Assembly (NCBI RefSeq): GCF_020524765.1
Contig: NZ_JAIVLR010000001.1
Coordinates: 1,116,001-1,180,000, forward strand
Origin: Qipengyuania gaetbuli
GTDB lineage: Bacteria; Pseudomonadota; Alphaproteobacteria; Sphingomonadales; Sphingomonadaceae
Reading direction: 5' to 3'
DNA length: 64,000 nt
Below, in pieces: positions 31,896-41,045 of this stretch. The notes beneath the pieces were generated by a model. It did no database searches. It was not told the origin of the DNA and was given only the letters and a program-made list of their open reading frames with translations. How positions within the stretch are numbered: the first letter of the stretch is position 1; every line of letters starts with the position of its first letter. Made by a program: the position numbers and the translations under genes.

Positions 31896-32630
31896 ATGAG
31901 CGTGCAGGAAAGCGCAATCGTGCAGTTCGACAACGTCGGATTGCGCTACGGGACCGAGCGCGAGGTCCTTTCGAATATTTCCTTCACCCTGTTCTCGGGC
32001 CGGTTTTACTTCCTCACCGGGGCCAGCGGCGCGGGCAAGACTTCGCTGCTGAAGCTGCTTTACCTCGCCCAGCGCCCTTCGCGCGGGGGCATGCGGATGT
32101 TCGGAACCGATGTCATCACCATGCCGCGCGACCAGCTGCCCAAGTTCCGCCGCCGGATGGGCGTGGTTTTCCAGGACTTCCGCCTCGTCGACCACCTGTC
32201 CGCCTTCGACAATATCGCCCTGCCGCTGCGCGTTTCGGGCGTGCGCGAGAGCGATCTCGAAGGACCGGTGAACGACATGCTCGAATGGGTCGGGCTGGGC
32301 CACCGCGCCGATGCGCGCCCCGCCACGCTGTCGGGCGGCGAGCAGCAGCGCGTCGCGATCGCCCGCGCGGTCATCGCCCGGCCGGAAATCCTCGTAGCCG
32401 ACGAACCGACCGGCAACGTCGACCCGGAAATGGCGCTGAAGCTCATCCGCCTGTTCGAAGCGCTCAATCGCCTCGGCACGACGGTGGTGGTCGCCACCCA
32501 TGACGTGCAGCTGATCCGCAAAGTGCCGGAAAGCCTGATCATGCGGCTCGACAAGGGCACGCTGTCCGATCCCACGGGCGCGCTGCGTTATCCGCCCAAG
32601 CGCACCTCGGGCACGGGAATGCCGGAATGA
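31896..32630 (+). CDS. ftsE: Cell division ATP-binding protein FtsE
   Basis: ABC ATPase of 244 aa that pairs with FtsX at the divisome and controls periplasmic cell-wall hydrolases. Walker A is [10 protein letters not shown] (41-50), the Q-loop VVFQDFRLV, the signature LSGGEQQR (145-152) and Walker [11 protein letters not shown] (165-174); the switch histidine is in VATHD. The ATG at 31896 gives the family length; the open frame begins far upstream. Its stop overlaps the ftsX start (ATGA). Confidence 0.95.
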   Translation: MSVQESAIVQFDNVGLRYGTEREVLSNISFTLFSGRFYFLTGASGAGKTSLLKLLYLAQRPSRGGMRMFGTDVITMPRDQLPKFRRRMGVVFQDFRLVDHLSAFDNIALPLRVSGVRESDLEGPVNDMLEWVGLGHRADARPATLSGGEQQRVAIARAVIARPEILVADEPTGNVDPEMALKLIRLFEALNRLGTTVVVATHDVQLIRKVPESLIMRLDKGTLSDPTGALRYPPKRTSGTGMPE

Positions 32631-33559
32631 AGCGCCCCCCGACCCTTGGCCGGGCTGTCGACCGGGGCCTTGCGCCGTTCCGCGGCAGGCGCGCCGCGCA
32701 CCTGTTGCCGCGTACCCGACTGGGCGGACCGGTGCCCTGGGTCATCGCCATCATGACCGCGCTCACCGTGCTGGCGGTGGGCGGGGCGCTGGCCCTCTCC
32801 AACCTAGCAGCCAGCGCGCGGGGCGAGCTTGCCGGCAGCGCGACCGTGCAGATCCTCGAAGCCGATCCGGACCTGCGGGCAGAGCAGACGGAACGCGTCG
32901 CCGCGCTGCTGCGGCAGGACGCCTCGGTCGAGGCGGTCCGGATCGTGCCCGAGAGCGAGATTGCCGCCCTGCTCGAACCCTGGCTCGGCACGGGCGAGGC
33001 GGTCGAGGCGGTGCCCTTGCCTGCACTGATCGACCTGCAATTGGCTGCAGGGGCAGGCGAGGCACAGATCGAAGCGCTGGAAGGGCGCATCGCCGCCGCG
33101 GCGCCGTCCGCCCGGATCGATGCGCAGGAGGCCTGGCTTGCTCCCGTCCTCGAAGCTTTGAATTCGCTGCGCTACATGGCCTTCGCACTCATCGCCCTGC
33201 TCGCCTTTACCGGCGCCGCCGCAGTCTGGCTGGCGGCGCGCAACGCGCTCGACGGCAATCGCGACACGATCGAGATCGTCCACCTCTTGGGCGGCAGCGA
33301 CGAGCAGGTGGCGCGGGTTTTCCAGCGTTCGATCCTGTTCGATGCACTGGCGGGCGGCGTGCTCGGCCTGGCGCTGGGCACGGGCGCAATCCTGCTGGTC
33401 GCGACCCGTTTCGCCGCGCTCGATTCCGGGATGGTGGCAGGCGGGACACTGTTGCCGACCGATTGGGCGATAGTTGCACTGGTCCCGCTTTTCGCGGTCG
33501 GAATTGCCGTCTACACCGCGCGCATGACCGTCCTGTCCTCCTTGCGGAAAATGCTGTGA
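32627..33559 (+). CDS. ftsX: Cell division protein FtsX
   Basis: Membrane partner of FtsE, 310 aa. It has the expected topology: one N-terminal span (residues 37-58, VPWVIAIMTALTVLAVGGALAL), a periplasmic domain of about 120 residues and three C-terminal spans (from residue 183, about 225 and 280). The cytoplasmic loop DTIEIVHLLGGSDEQVARVF is the FtsX signature contacting FtsE. Translation is coupled to ftsE at one end and, through GTGA, to the YdcF gene at the other. Confidence 0.93.
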   Translation: MKRPPTLGRAVDRGLAPFRGRRAAHLLPRTRLGGPVPWVIAIMTALTVLAVGGALALSNLAASARGELAGSATVQILEADPDLRAEQTERVAALLRQDASVEAVRIVPESEIAALLEPWLGTGEAVEAVPLPALIDLQLAAGAGEAQIEALEGRIAAAAPSARIDAQEAWLAPVLEALNSLRYMAFALIALLAFTGAAAVWLAARNALDGNRDTIEIVHLLGGSDEQVARVFQRSILFDALAGGVLGLALGTGAILLVATRFAALDSGMVAGGTLLPTDWAIVALVPLFAVGIAVYTARMTVLSSLRKML

Positions 33560-34086
33560 TCCTGCGTTTCGTTGCCGGCCTGGTGCTGATCTACGCATTC
33601 GGCTTCCTCGCCTTTGCCGTGACGCTGCCCGGCCCTTCGGCGGAAACGAAGACCGATGCGGTGATCGTGCTGACCGGCGGCCCGGGGCGCATCGCCCGCG
33701 GGCTGGAAGTGGTCGCCACCGGCGAAGCGAAGGAGATGTTCGTCTCCGGCGTCGATCCGGAAGTGAAGCCGGGCGAATTCGCGGCCGAATTCGACGTGCC
33801 GCGCCGCACGATGAACTGCTGCGTGACGCTGGGCTACCTTGCGGTCGACACGCGCAGCAATGCCGGCGAAGTCGCCCAGTGGATGAAGGAGAAGGAGTTC
33901 ACCTCCGCCCGCCTCGTCACGACCGACTGGCACATGGCCCGCGCCTCTTCCGAAGTGACCGAAACCCTGCCGGAGGAAATCAGGCTGGTGAAGGACGCGG
34001 TCGTCTCTCACCCCGACCTGGCGACGCTGTTCCTCGAATACAACAAGCTGCTGGCGTCGGAGATCTCGCAGGGACTGCCGGTCTGA
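33556..34086 (+). CDS. YdcF/ElyC/SanA family (DUF218) protein
   Basis: Protein of 176 aa with an N-terminal membrane span (LRFVAGLVLIYAFGFLAFAV) and a DUF218 domain (AVIVLTGGPGRIARGLEVV, ETKTDAV, LVTTDWHMARASSEV). Relatives ElyC and SanA act in envelope integrity and lipid carrier or peptidoglycan metabolism. The start is a GTG overlapping the ftsX stop, so it is the third gene of the ftsE-ftsX run. This linkage suggests a cell-envelope role at division. Confidence 0.88.
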   Translation: MILRFVAGLVLIYAFGFLAFAVTLPGPSAETKTDAVIVLTGGPGRIARGLEVVATGEAKEMFVSGVDPEVKPGEFAAEFDVPRRTMNCCVTLGYLAVDTRSNAGEVAQWMKEKEFTSARLVTTDWHMARASSEVTETLPEEIRLVKDAVVSHPDLATLFLEYNKLLASEISQGLPV

Positions 34087-34090
34087 CGCG

Positions 34091-34771
34091 ATGATCCTGC
34101 TGCGCAATATCGCGTTCTATTTCGCTTTCTATATCGGCTCGATCTTCGTGACCGCATCGGCGCTGGCGTGCCTGCCGTTCTCGCGACCCGCCTTCCGCAG
34201 AAGGGTCGAGAACTGGAGCGAATGGCAGCGCTGGTGCGTGCGCCACCTACTGGGCATCGAACTGGTGATGGAAGGCGCGCCGCTGGACGAGCCGGTGCTC
34301 TACGCAGTCAAGCACGAGAGTTTCTTCGAGGCGATCGACGCCCCCGCGCTGTTCGACAGTCCGGCGGTCTTCGCCAAGCAGGAACTGCTCGGCATTCCGG
34401 GCTGGGGCAAGGCGGCCGCGGCATACGGCCTGATCTTCGTCCAGCGCGACCAGGGCGCCAAGGCGCTGATGGCGATGATTCGCCTCGCCAAGTCGCGTTC
34501 GGCAGAAGGGCGACCTTTGGTCATCTTCCCAGAAGGCACCCGCGTGCCGCATGGCGAGCGGCGGGCGCTGCAATCCGGTTTCGCGGGTCTCTACAAGATG
34601 CTCGGCCTTCCGGTCGTGCCGGTCGCGGTCGACAGCGGGCCGCTCTACCACCGCCCGCTGAAAGCGCGGGGACGCATCACCTACCGCTTCGGCGAGCCCA
34701 TTCCCGCCGGCCTGCCGCGGGAGGAGATCGAGCGGCGCGTGCTCGACGAAATCAACGCTCTGAACAGCTGA
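34091..34771 (+). CDS. plsC: 1-acyl-sn-glycerol-3-phosphate acyltransferase
   Basis: Makes phosphatidic acid by acylating lysophosphatidic acid at the inner membrane, 226 aa. N-terminal hydrophobic segment (NIAFYFAFYIGSIFVTASALA). The catalytic motif is normally H-x4-D; here it reads KHESFFE, that is H-x4-E. The second acyl-binding motif FPEGTR is intact, and the third (VPVAVDSG) is also visible. The Asp-to-Glu exchange is conservative and, as far as I recall, occurs in related alphaproteobacterial PlsC proteins. It follows the YdcF gene by 4 bp and converges tail to tail with tyrC. Confidence 0.88.
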   Translation: MILLRNIAFYFAFYIGSIFVTASALACLPFSRPAFRRRVENWSEWQRWCVRHLLGIELVMEGAPLDEPVLYAVKHESFFEAIDAPALFDSPAVFAKQELLGIPGWGKAAAAYGLIFVQRDQGAKALMAMIRLAKSRSAEGRPLVIFPEGTRVPHGERRALQSGFAGLYKMLGLPVVPVAVDSGPLYHRPLKARGRITYRFGEPIPAGLPREEIERRVLDEINALNS

Positions 34772-35677
34772 TCAGTGGTCCTTGCGGCCGAAGTCGGGCC
34801 GCGCGTCGTCTTGCCCTTCCTCGATGATCGAGCGGCGGATCGTGCGCGTGCGCTCGAACAAATCGTGCAGCGTATCGCCGTCGCCATTGCGGATCGCCCG
34901 CTGCAGCGCGGTGAGGTCCTCGTTGAAGCGTCCCAGCACTTCGAGCACCGCGTCGCGGTTGGTCAGGAACACGTCGCGCCACATGACCGGGTTCGACGCG
35001 GCGATGCGCGTGAAATCGCGGAAACCGCCGGCGGAATACTTGATCACCTCGCCGCGGGTCACGTCCTCGAGGTCGGAGGCGGTGCCCACGATGGTATAGG
35101 CGATGAGGTGGGGGATGTGGCTGGTCACGGCGAGGACGAGGTCGTGATGTTCGGCATCCATGATCTCGACCTTGGCACCCAAGCCTTCCCAGAAAGCAGA
35201 CAAATCGGCCACGGCGGCCTCGGGTGCGTCGGCGCCGGGTGTCAGGATACACCAGCGGTGGCGGAAAAGCTCGGCAAAGCCTGCATCCGGCCCGCTGCGC
35301 TCGGTCCCGGCGACGGGGTGCGCGGGGATGATTGTCGCATCAGGCAATGCGCGGGCGAACGCCTTGGCGACGCTGCCCTTCGACGAGCCGACGTCGCTGA
35401 CGATCACGCCGGGTTTGAGCGACGCGGCGATGCCGCTCGCGGCCTCCTCCATCGCGCCGACGGGCACGCAGAGGATGACGAGGTCGGCATCCGCCACCGC
35501 TTCGCCCGCAGTATCGCAGACCTTGCCGACAAGGCCGCGTTCGTCAGCGCGGCGGCGCACTTCGGGGTCGGCGTCCCAGCCGGTGGTTTCAACCTCGCGG
35601 AGCATCTCGCCGGTGGCGAGACCGATGGAACCGCCGATAAGGCCGAGGCCGATGATGGCGACGCGCCGGATCGTCAC
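34772..35677 (-). CDS. Prephenate/arogenate dehydrogenase
   Basis: NAD(P)-dependent dehydrogenase for tyrosine synthesis, 301 aa. The N-terminal Rossmann loop is [14 protein letters not shown]. The central catalytic region [18 protein letters not shown] contains the conserved His and Gly-Thr-Glu. [17 protein letters not shown] and the C-terminal helical dimerisation part are typical of TyrA/TyrC without a fused chorismate mutase or ACT domain. Its ATG overlaps the stop of the aminotransferase gene upstream (ATGA), making a two-gene tyrosine unit. Whether prephenate or arogenate is preferred cannot be read from sequence. Confidence 0.92.
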   Translation of the reverse strand: MTIRRVAIIGLGLIGGSIGLATGEMLREVETTGWDADPEVRRRADERGLVGKVCDTAGEAVADADLVILCVPVGAMEEAASGIAASLKPGVIVSDVGSSKGSVAKAFARALPDATIIPAHPVAGTERSGPDAGFAELFRHRWCILTPGADAPEAAVADLSAFWEGLGAKVEIMDAEHHDLVLAVTSHIPHLIAYTIVGTASDLEDVTRGEVIKYSAGGFRDFTRIAASNPVMWRDVFLTNRDAVLEVLGRFNEDLTALQRAIRNGDGDTLHDLFERTRTIRRSIIEEGQDDARPDFGRKDH

Positions 35678-36792
35678 GAGACGGCCCTCGCCGCATCGCG
35701 CAGGATGCGCGCGATATCGTCCATCTGCTCGCGCGTGCCCACGGTGATGCGCAGCGCGTGCGGCAGGCCCTGGCCAGGCAGGTGACGCACGGCGTAACCG
35801 CCTTCCGCCAGCGCGCCGAGCGCCATTTCGGCTGTCAGCGCACCCTCGAACAGCACCAGCACGAAGTTCGCCTTGCTCGGCACCGCGCGCAGACCGTGAT
35901 TGCCGAGCGCGGCGATCGCCTCGGCGAACCGGTCGCGCTCCTCGCCATTGGCCTTGCGCGACAGTTCCACGAAGCCCTGGTCGCCCAGCGCCGCGATGGC
36001 CGCGCGCTGGCCGCTGGTCGTCACGTTGAAGGGGCCGCGGATCCGGTTGAGCGTATCGATCAGATGCGGCGCGCCGGTCGCCCAGCCGATCCGCTCGCCC
36101 GCAAGGCCGTAGATCTTGGAGAAGGTGCGCGTGACCAGCACGTTGTCATGCGCTGCGGCAAGCGCCATGCCGCCATCGTCCTCTGCCTCGTCCAGGTATT
36201 CGCCATAGGCCTGGTCGACCACCAGCAGGACATTGGCGGGCAAGCCCGCGTGCAGCCGCTCGATCTCGGCGTGCGGCAGATAGGTGCCGGTCGGATTGTT
36301 CGGGTTGGCGAGGAATACGACCCGCGTGCGCTCCGTCACCGCATCCAGCAATGCGTCCACGTCGGTCGCATAATCGGCATCGGGCGCCTCGACCGGCGTC
36401 GCGCCGCAGCGGCGCGCGGCGATTTCGTAGACCACGAAGGAAAAGCGGGCATAGAGCACCTCGTCCCCCGGTCCTGCGAAGCCTTGCGCGGCAAGATTGA
36501 GCAGCTCGTCCGAACCGGTGCCGCACACGATCCGCGCGGCATCGAGCCCGTGCAGCTGCGCAATCGCCTCGCGCAGTGCGGTCGCATCGGGATCGGGATA
36601 GCGCGCCGGATCGCCGCCCTTGCCGAGCGCGGCCAGCGCCTGCGCGCTGCACCCCAGCGGATTCTCGTTGGCGGACAGCTTGGTCAGCTCGCGCCCGTCG
36701 CTGCCCTTGGACTTGCCGGGCACATAGGCATGGATCGCCTCGATCCAGAGCTTCATCGTCGGGCGGGCGGAACTATCGTTGGACTGGGTCAT
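35674..36792 (-). CDS. hisC: Histidinol-phosphate / aromatic aminotransferase
   Basis: PLP-dependent class I/II aminotransferase, 372 aa from the ATG at 36792. Motifs: [10 protein letters not shown] at the N-terminus, substrate loop NPNNPTGTY, and the PLP lysine K226 in [17 protein letters not shown]. HisC enzymes of this type also transaminate aromatic keto acids. The coupling to the prephenate dehydrogenase gene suggests that the aromatic role matters here. No other his gene is near. Divergent from metX across only 69 bp. Confidence 0.9.
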   Translation of the reverse strand: MTQSNDSSARPTMKLWIEAIHAYVPGKSKGSDGRELTKLSANENPLGCSAQALAALGKGGDPARYPDPDATALREAIAQLHGLDAARIVCGTGSDELLNLAAQGFAGPGDEVLYARFSFVVYEIAARRCGATPVEAPDADYATDVDALLDAVTERTRVVFLANPNNPTGTYLPHAEIERLHAGLPANVLLVVDQAYGEYLDEAEDDGGMALAAAHDNVLVTRTFSKIYGLAGERIGWATGAPHLIDTLNRIRGPFNVTTSGQRAAIAALGDQGFVELSRKANGEERDRFAEAIAALGNHGLRAVPSKANFVLVLFEGALTAEMALGALAEGGYAVRHLPGQGLPHALRITVGTREQMDDIARILRDAARAVS

Positions 36793-36806
36793 CGCGGCTT
36801 CGCCGC

Positions 36807-36851
36807 ATGAAAGAAAAACGCCCCTTCGACAAGCACCTGCCTTGGCTGTAG
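36807..36851 (+). CDS. Possible 14-codon leader ORF before metX
   Basis: An ATG at 36807 opens a 14-codon frame ([14 protein letters not shown]) ending in TAG at 36849-36851, ten bases before the metX start. The stop codon lies in the loop of a hairpin that covers the metX ribosome-binding region. It has no methionine run and no clear ribosome site, so it may be chance. It is listed because its end, the hairpin and the metX start coincide. Confidence 0.25.
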   Translation: MKEKRPFDKHLPWL

Positions 36852-36860
36852 AGGCCAAGG
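36840..36860 (+). promoter_or_regulatory. Hairpin covering the metX translation start region
   Basis: CCTTGGC (36840-36846) and GCCAAGG (36854-36860) form a perfect 7 bp stem with a 7-base loop, directly before the metX ATG at 36862. The only AAGG ribosome-site candidate is inside the 3' arm, so the hairpin could mask it. It does not match SAM-II or other SAM riboswitches I know. Confidence 0.4.
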
Positions 36861-36861
36861 A

Positions 36862-37953
36862 ATGTCCGGGGCGTCCCAAGTTTTGCAATTGACCGATCCC
36901 CTGCCGCTCGACGGCGGGAGCGAGCTGGCACAGGCCGAGATCGCTTACGAGACCTATGGCACGCTGGCGGACGACCGCTCGAACGCCATCCTGATCTGCC
37001 ATGCGCTGACCGGCGACCAGTATGTCGCCAGCACCCACCCTGTCACCGGCAAGCCGGGCTGGTGGGAACGCATGGTCGGACCGGGCAAGCCGATCGACAC
37101 CGACCGCTATTTCGTCGTCTGCGCCAATGTCATCGGCAGCTGCATGGGCTCGAGCGGCCCGGCGAGCCTCGCCTCCGACGGCAAGCCCTATGCCATGCGC
37201 TTCCCGGTGATCACCATTCGCGACATGGTCCGCGGGCTGGTCGCCCTGCTCGATGCACTGGGGATAGAGCGGCTGCACGCCGTAGTCGGCGGGTCGATGG
37301 GCGGGATGCAGGCATTGAGCCTCGCCGCCAACTGGCCCGAGCGCGCGACCCGCGTGCTCGTCATCGCCTCGACCAGCCGGCATTCGGCCCAGAACATCGC
37401 CTTCCACGAGCTCGGCAGGCAGGCGGTGATGGCAGACCCGAACTGGTGCGGGGGCGACTATTACGCTGCCGACGCACAGCCCGATTCCGGCCTCGCCGTG
37501 GCACGCATGGCGGCGCACATCACCTATCTGTCGGAAGAGGCGCTGACCGAGAAGTTCGGCCGCAACCTCCAGGACCGCGAGACCAAGAGCTTCGGTTTCG
37601 ACGCCGATTTCCAGGTCGAAAGCTACCTGCGCTACCAGGGCAGCGGCTTTACCCGCCGCTTCGATGCGAACAGCTATCTCTACATCACCCGCGCGATGGA
37701 TTATTTCGACCTCGCCGAAGAGCACGGCGGCAAGCTTGCCGACGCATTTGCGGGCACGACGGCGCGCTTCTGCCTCGTCAGCTTCGATTCCGACTGGCTC
37801 TACCCGACGAGCGAAAGCCGCCATGTGGTCCATGCGCTCAATGCGGCAGGCGCCGCGGTCAGCTTCGTCGAACTGAGCGCCCCCCACGGCCACGACAGCT
37901 TCCTGCTCGACGTGCCCGCGCTCGACCGCGTGGTGAAGGGGTTCCTCGAATGA
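36862..37953 (+). CDS. metX: Homoserine O-acetyltransferase (possibly succinyltransferase)
   Basis: Alpha/beta hydrolase-fold acyltransferase that activates homoserine for methionine synthesis, 363 aa. Nucleophile Ser145 in [12 protein letters not shown]; Asp in [12 protein letters not shown]; His in [12 protein letters not shown]. Early motifs YETYGTL and [14 protein letters not shown] are typical. Many alphaproteobacterial MetX proteins use succinyl-CoA, so acyl preference is not certain. It is followed by metW with an ATGA overlap, the usual alphaproteobacterial pair. The start is crowded by a hairpin (see 36840). Confidence 0.95.
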   Translation: MSGASQVLQLTDPLPLDGGSELAQAEIAYETYGTLADDRSNAILICHALTGDQYVASTHPVTGKPGWWERMVGPGKPIDTDRYFVVCANVIGSCMGSSGPASLASDGKPYAMRFPVITIRDMVRGLVALLDALGIERLHAVVGGSMGGMQALSLAANWPERATRVLVIASTSRHSAQNIAFHELGRQAVMADPNWCGGDYYAADAQPDSGLAVARMAAHITYLSEEALTEKFGRNLQDRETKSFGFDADFQVESYLRYQGSGFTRRFDANSYLYITRAMDYFDLAEEHGGKLADAFAGTTARFCLVSFDSDWLYPTSESRHVVHALNAAGAAVSFVELSAPHGHDSFLLDVPALDRVVKGFLE

Positions 37954-38537
37954 GCGTGCTGCGCCCCGACCTTGCCGCCATTGCCGAGGCGATTGCGCCG
38001 GGCACCCGCGTGCTCGACATCGGCTGCGGCGACGGCACGCTGCTGGGCGAACTGCGCGCGACCAAGCAGGTCGATGCGCGCGGGATCGAGATCGACCCGG
38101 CCTGCGTGGAGCGCTGCGTGGCGCAGGGCCTCTCGGTGGTGCAGGGCGATGCCGACAGCGCGCTGGCCGACTATCCCGACAAGGGGTTCGACTACGCCGT
38201 GCTCAGCCAGACGCTGCAGACCGCGCGGCGGCCCGACCTGATGCTCGACCAGCTGCTGCGGGTCGGCAAGCAGGCCTTCGTGTCCTTCCCGAACTTCGCC
38301 CACTGGCGCACCCGCGCCGCGCTGATGTTCGGCGGGCGAATGCCGGTGACGCGCAGCATCCCTGTCAGCTGGTACGAGACGCAAAACATCCACCACGTAA
38401 CCGTGAAGGACTTTCGCGAACTGGCGCGCGAAAAAGGCGCGCGGATCGAGCGGGAATGGTTCTTCGCCGGAGAAAAGCCGGTCGCGGGCGCATCCAATCT
38501 GCGCGCCGAATTCGCGGTCTTCCTGCTCAGCCGCTAG
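37950..38537 (+). CDS. metW: Methionine biosynthesis protein MetW
   Basis: Methyltransferase-fold protein of 195 aa that accompanies MetX and is thought to support its activity. SAM-type motif [15 protein letters not shown] at residues 21-35; family stretches [33 protein letters not shown] and the C-terminal [13 protein letters not shown]. Translation is coupled to metX. Its 3' end overlaps the convergent DUF4126 gene by 11 bp. Confidence 0.94.
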   Translation: MSVLRPDLAAIAEAIAPGTRVLDIGCGDGTLLGELRATKQVDARGIEIDPACVERCVAQGLSVVQGDADSALADYPDKGFDYAVLSQTLQTARRPDLMLDQLLRVGKQAFVSFPNFAHWRTRAALMFGGRMPVTRSIPVSWYETQNIHHVTVKDFRELAREKGARIEREWFFAGEKPVAGASNLRAEFAVFLLSR

Positions 38538-39138
38538 GCGGCGGAGGGGCCTTGGCGCCGCCGTTGAAGAAGCTGCGGATGATCCGCCGCGCCGTCAGGA
38601 TCAGCCAGACCGTCAGCCCCAACAGCACCAGCGCGATGCCGCCTGCCACGTAAGGATATTCGTAGGCGAGGTAGAGCAGGCCCGCGGTCGCCACGTCCTC
38701 GACGCTGGAGACAGCGATATTGCTGACCGGCTCGGGGCTGGCGTTGACCACCCCGCGCGCGCCCGCCTTGCCCGCATGGGCGGTCAGCGCCGCGCCGCCG
38801 CCGAGCAGGAAGGCGACGACCTGCGTAGCCGGGTCCGCCGGATCGATGATCGCCAGCGCCAGCAGCGCGCCGCCGATCGGCCGCACGAAGGTGTGGACCG
38901 CGTCCCACGCACTATCGAGCCACATGACCTTGTCGGCAAAGAATTCGGCCAGCGCCGCCACGGCCGCGATGCCCATGATCCAGGGGTTCGCCAGAATGTC
39001 GAGGCTCTGGAGGTGTTCGGGCAGTGGTATCGCGCCCAGCCGCATGGCGAGACCGGTGGCGAAAATGCTCAGGTACAGCCGCCAGCCCGCCAGCAGGCTG
39101 ACACTTCCGGCAATGCCGATGATTTCCATAATGCCCAT
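38527..39138 (-). CDS. DUF4126 membrane protein
   Basis: Integral membrane protein of 203 aa with four to five hydrophobic segments. The N-terminal signature SLLAGWRLYLSIFATGLAMRLG and the ANPWIMGIAAVAALAEFFADK segment match the DUF4126 family. Glycine-alanine-rich central region and a C-terminal membrane span followed by a short proline-rich tail. Function is not known. The gene lies downstream of the thiolase gene but is separated by a terminator-like hairpin 7 bp before its ATG. Confidence 0.85.
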   Translation of the reverse strand: MGIMEIIGIAGSVSLLAGWRLYLSIFATGLAMRLGAIPLPEHLQSLDILANPWIMGIAAVAALAEFFADKVMWLDSAWDAVHTFVRPIGGALLALAIIDPADPATQVVAFLLGGGAALTAHAGKAGARGVVNASPEPVSNIAVSSVEDVATAGLLYLAYEYPYVAGGIALVLLGLTVWLILTARRIIRSFFNGGAKAPPPPSG

Positions 39139-39144
39139 AAGAAA

Positions 39145-39180
39145 GCATCCTCCGACCGCTTTGGCCGGAGGATGCGCTTT
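39145..39180. terminator. Terminator-like inverted repeat
   Basis: GCATCCTCCG (39145-39154) and CGGAGGATGC (39166-39175) form a perfect 10 bp stem. T-rich runs lie on both sides (GCTTTT on the plus strand, TTTCTT on the minus strand). It lies between the thiolase stop and the DUF4126 start, both on the minus strand, so it probably ends the thiolase transcript. It is close enough to the DUF4126 ATG to sit in its leader. Confidence 0.65.
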
Positions 39181-39209
39181 TACAGGGGCTTAAACAAGCC
39201 GGTGTTGGA

Positions 39210-40388
39210 TCAGAAGATCTCGAACAGGCCGGCTGCGCCCATGCCGCCGCCCACGCACATGGTGACGACGCCGTACTTGGCACCGCGGCGCTTGCCTTCG
39301 ATCAGCGTGTGACCGACGCAGCGCGCGCCGGTCATGCCGTAGGGGTGGCCGATCGAGATCGAGCCGCCGTTGACGTTGAGCTTGTCGTTGTCGATGCCCA
39401 GCTTGTCGCGGCAGTAGAGCACCTGCACGGCGAAGGCCTCGTTCAGTTCCCACAGGCCGATGTCGTCGACCTTGAGGTCGAAGCGCTTGAGCAGCTTCGG
39501 GATCGCGAAGACCGGGCCGATGCCCATTTCGTCAGGCTCGGTACCGGCAACCGCCATGCCGACATAGCGACCGAGCGGCTGGAGGCCGCGCTGTTCCGCG
39601 ACCTTGGCTTCCATCAGCACGCTGGCCGAGGAACCGTCCGACAGCTGCGAGGCATTACCCGCAGTGATCGAGGTACCCGGGCCCATGACCGGCTGCAGCG
39701 ACTGCAGCCCTTCGAGCGTGGTCGAGGGGCGGTTGCCCTCGTCCTTGGCGATGGTGACTTCCTGGTCGGAAATCTCGCCGGTTTCCTTGTTCTGCACCTT
39801 CATGGTGGTGGTGACGGGAACGATTTCGTCGTCGAACTTGCCGGCTTCCTGCGCGGCCGCGGTGCGCTGCTGCGACTGAAGTGCGTATTCGTCCTGCGCT
39901 TCGCGGCTGATGCCGTAACGCTGGGCGACCGTTTCGGCGGTCTGCAGCATCGGCATGTAGATCGCGCCGTGCATCGCCATCAGTTCGGGATCGGGCATGA
40001 CCCGCATTTCCTTCGTCTGGACGAGGCTGATCGATTCCTGGCCGCCGGCTGCAACGATATCCATGCGATCGGTGATGATCTGCTTGGCCGCGGTGGCGAT
40101 GGTCATCAGGCCCGAGGAGCACTGGCGGTCGATGGTCATGCCCGACACGCCGATCGGGCAGCCGGCACGCAGCGCGACCTGGCGGCCGAGGTTGCCGGCC
40201 TGCGCGCCCTGCTGGAGCGCGGCGCCCCACAGAACGTCGTCGACTTCGCCGGCATCAATGCCGGCACGCTCGATCGCGGGCTTCAGCGAATAGGAACCGA
40301 GGGTCGCGCCCTTGGTGTCGTTGAAGCCGCCCTTGTAGGCCCGGCCGATGGCGGTGCGGGCGGTGGATACGATGACTGCGTCACGCAT
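39210..40388 (-). CDS. Acetyl-CoA C-acyltransferase (thiolase)
   Basis: Thiolase of 392 aa joining or cleaving acyl-CoA. Acylated Cys90 in [10 protein letters not shown], base His in [17 protein letters not shown] and the second Cys in [16 protein letters not shown] complete the active site. Sequence style is closer to FadA/degradative acetyl-CoA acyltransferase than to biosynthetic PhaA, but this is a judgement. I use the ATG at 40388, six bases after AAGGA; another ATG at 40394 abuts that site. Next to a MaoC hydratase gene on the same strand, so both may serve fatty-acid or acyl-CoA turnover. Confidence 0.92.
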   Translation of the reverse strand: MRDAVIVSTARTAIGRAYKGGFNDTKGATLGSYSLKPAIERAGIDAGEVDDVLWGAALQQGAQAGNLGRQVALRAGCPIGVSGMTIDRQCSSGLMTIATAAKQIITDRMDIVAAGGQESISLVQTKEMRVMPDPELMAMHGAIYMPMLQTAETVAQRYGISREAQDEYALQSQQRTAAAQEAGKFDDEIVPVTTTMKVQNKETGEISDQEVTIAKDEGNRPSTTLEGLQSLQPVMGPGTSITAGNASQLSDGSSASVLMEAKVAEQRGLQPLGRYVGMAVAGTEPDEMGIGPVFAIPKLLKRFDLKVDDIGLWELNEAFAVQVLYCRDKLGIDNDKLNVNGGSISIGHPYGMTGARCVGHTLIEGKRRGAKYGVVTMCVGGGMGAAGLFEIF

Positions 40389-40414
40389 GGTCATTCCTTA
40401 GATAATATTGGTCA

Positions 40415-40472
40415 GGGAAACGGGTACGGTTTCCCCCGGGGAGGAGGCGCTCCGGGTCGCGGACCGGAGCGC
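40415..40472. repeat. Two tandem hairpins between MaoC and thiolase genes
   Basis: First, GGGAAAC (40415-40421) with GTTTCCC (40429-40435). Second, GCGCTCCGG (40447-40455) with CCGGAGCGC (40464-40472). Neither has a T tract on the minus strand, so a standard terminator is unlikely. They could stabilise or attenuate the transcript between the two genes. Confidence 0.5.
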
Positions 40473-40482
40473 AATTCTGTTC

Positions 40483-40932
40483 TCAGACGAAATACATGGT
40501 CATCCATTCGCAGATCAGGGCCGGCTTGTCCTCGCCCTCGATCTCGATGGTGATTTCCATGGTCTGCTGCCACTGGCCGGGACGCTTCTCGCTCATTTCG
40601 AGCAGCTTCCAGTGGCCGCGGATACGCTTGCCCGAACGCACGGGCGCGATGAAGCGCGTCTTGTTGCCGCCGTAGTTGACGGCCATCTTGATCCCGTCGA
40701 CCCGCGGCACGTCGCTGTTCGCGGTGAGGAAGGGGATCATCGACAGGGTGAGGAAGCCGTGGGCGATGGTGCCGCCGAACGGCGTCATCTTGGCCATCTC
40801 TTCGTTGATGTGGATGAACTGGTGGTCGCCGGTCGCGTCCGCGAACTGGTTGATGCGCTCCTGGCTCATCTCGACCCATTCGCTGGTGCCGACCTGTTCA
40901 CCGATCTTGGCTGCGATTTCCTGGGGGCTCAT
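40483..40932 (-). CDS. MaoC family (R)-hydratase-like protein
   Basis: Hot-dog-fold protein of 149 aa with the MaoC catalytic pair D36 and H41 in ATGDHQFIH, and the substrate loop FGGTIAHGFLTLS. Such proteins hydrate 2-enoyl-CoA to (R)-3-hydroxyacyl-CoA, linking beta-oxidation with polyhydroxyalkanoate; NodN-like members share this form. The ATG at 40932 has GAGGAGAG upstream; an earlier in-frame start at 41004 has none. Upstream of and co-directional with the thiolase gene. Confidence 0.88.
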   Translation of the reverse strand: MSPQEIAAKIGEQVGTSEWVEMSQERINQFADATGDHQFIHINEEMAKMTPFGGTIAHGFLTLSMIPFLTANSDVPRVDGIKMAVNYGGNKTRFIAPVRSGKRIRGHWKLLEMSEKRPGQWQQTMEITIEIEGEDKPALICEWMTMYFV

Positions 40933-41045
40933 GCGCGTCTCTCCTCGATTGCCGTAAACGGGGCGCGGGAAGCCGTGTGCGCCCGCGCGAACGGGCGGTG
41001 TCATGGCCTATGCGGAAGGCTCGTGCAACCGCGCTTGCGGTGCCC

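Noticed and set aside
36793..36861. SAM riboswitch upstream of metX
   Set aside because: The region is only 69 bp and I cannot see the conserved SAM-II pseudoknot or other SAM-class core sequences; only a simple hairpin is present.
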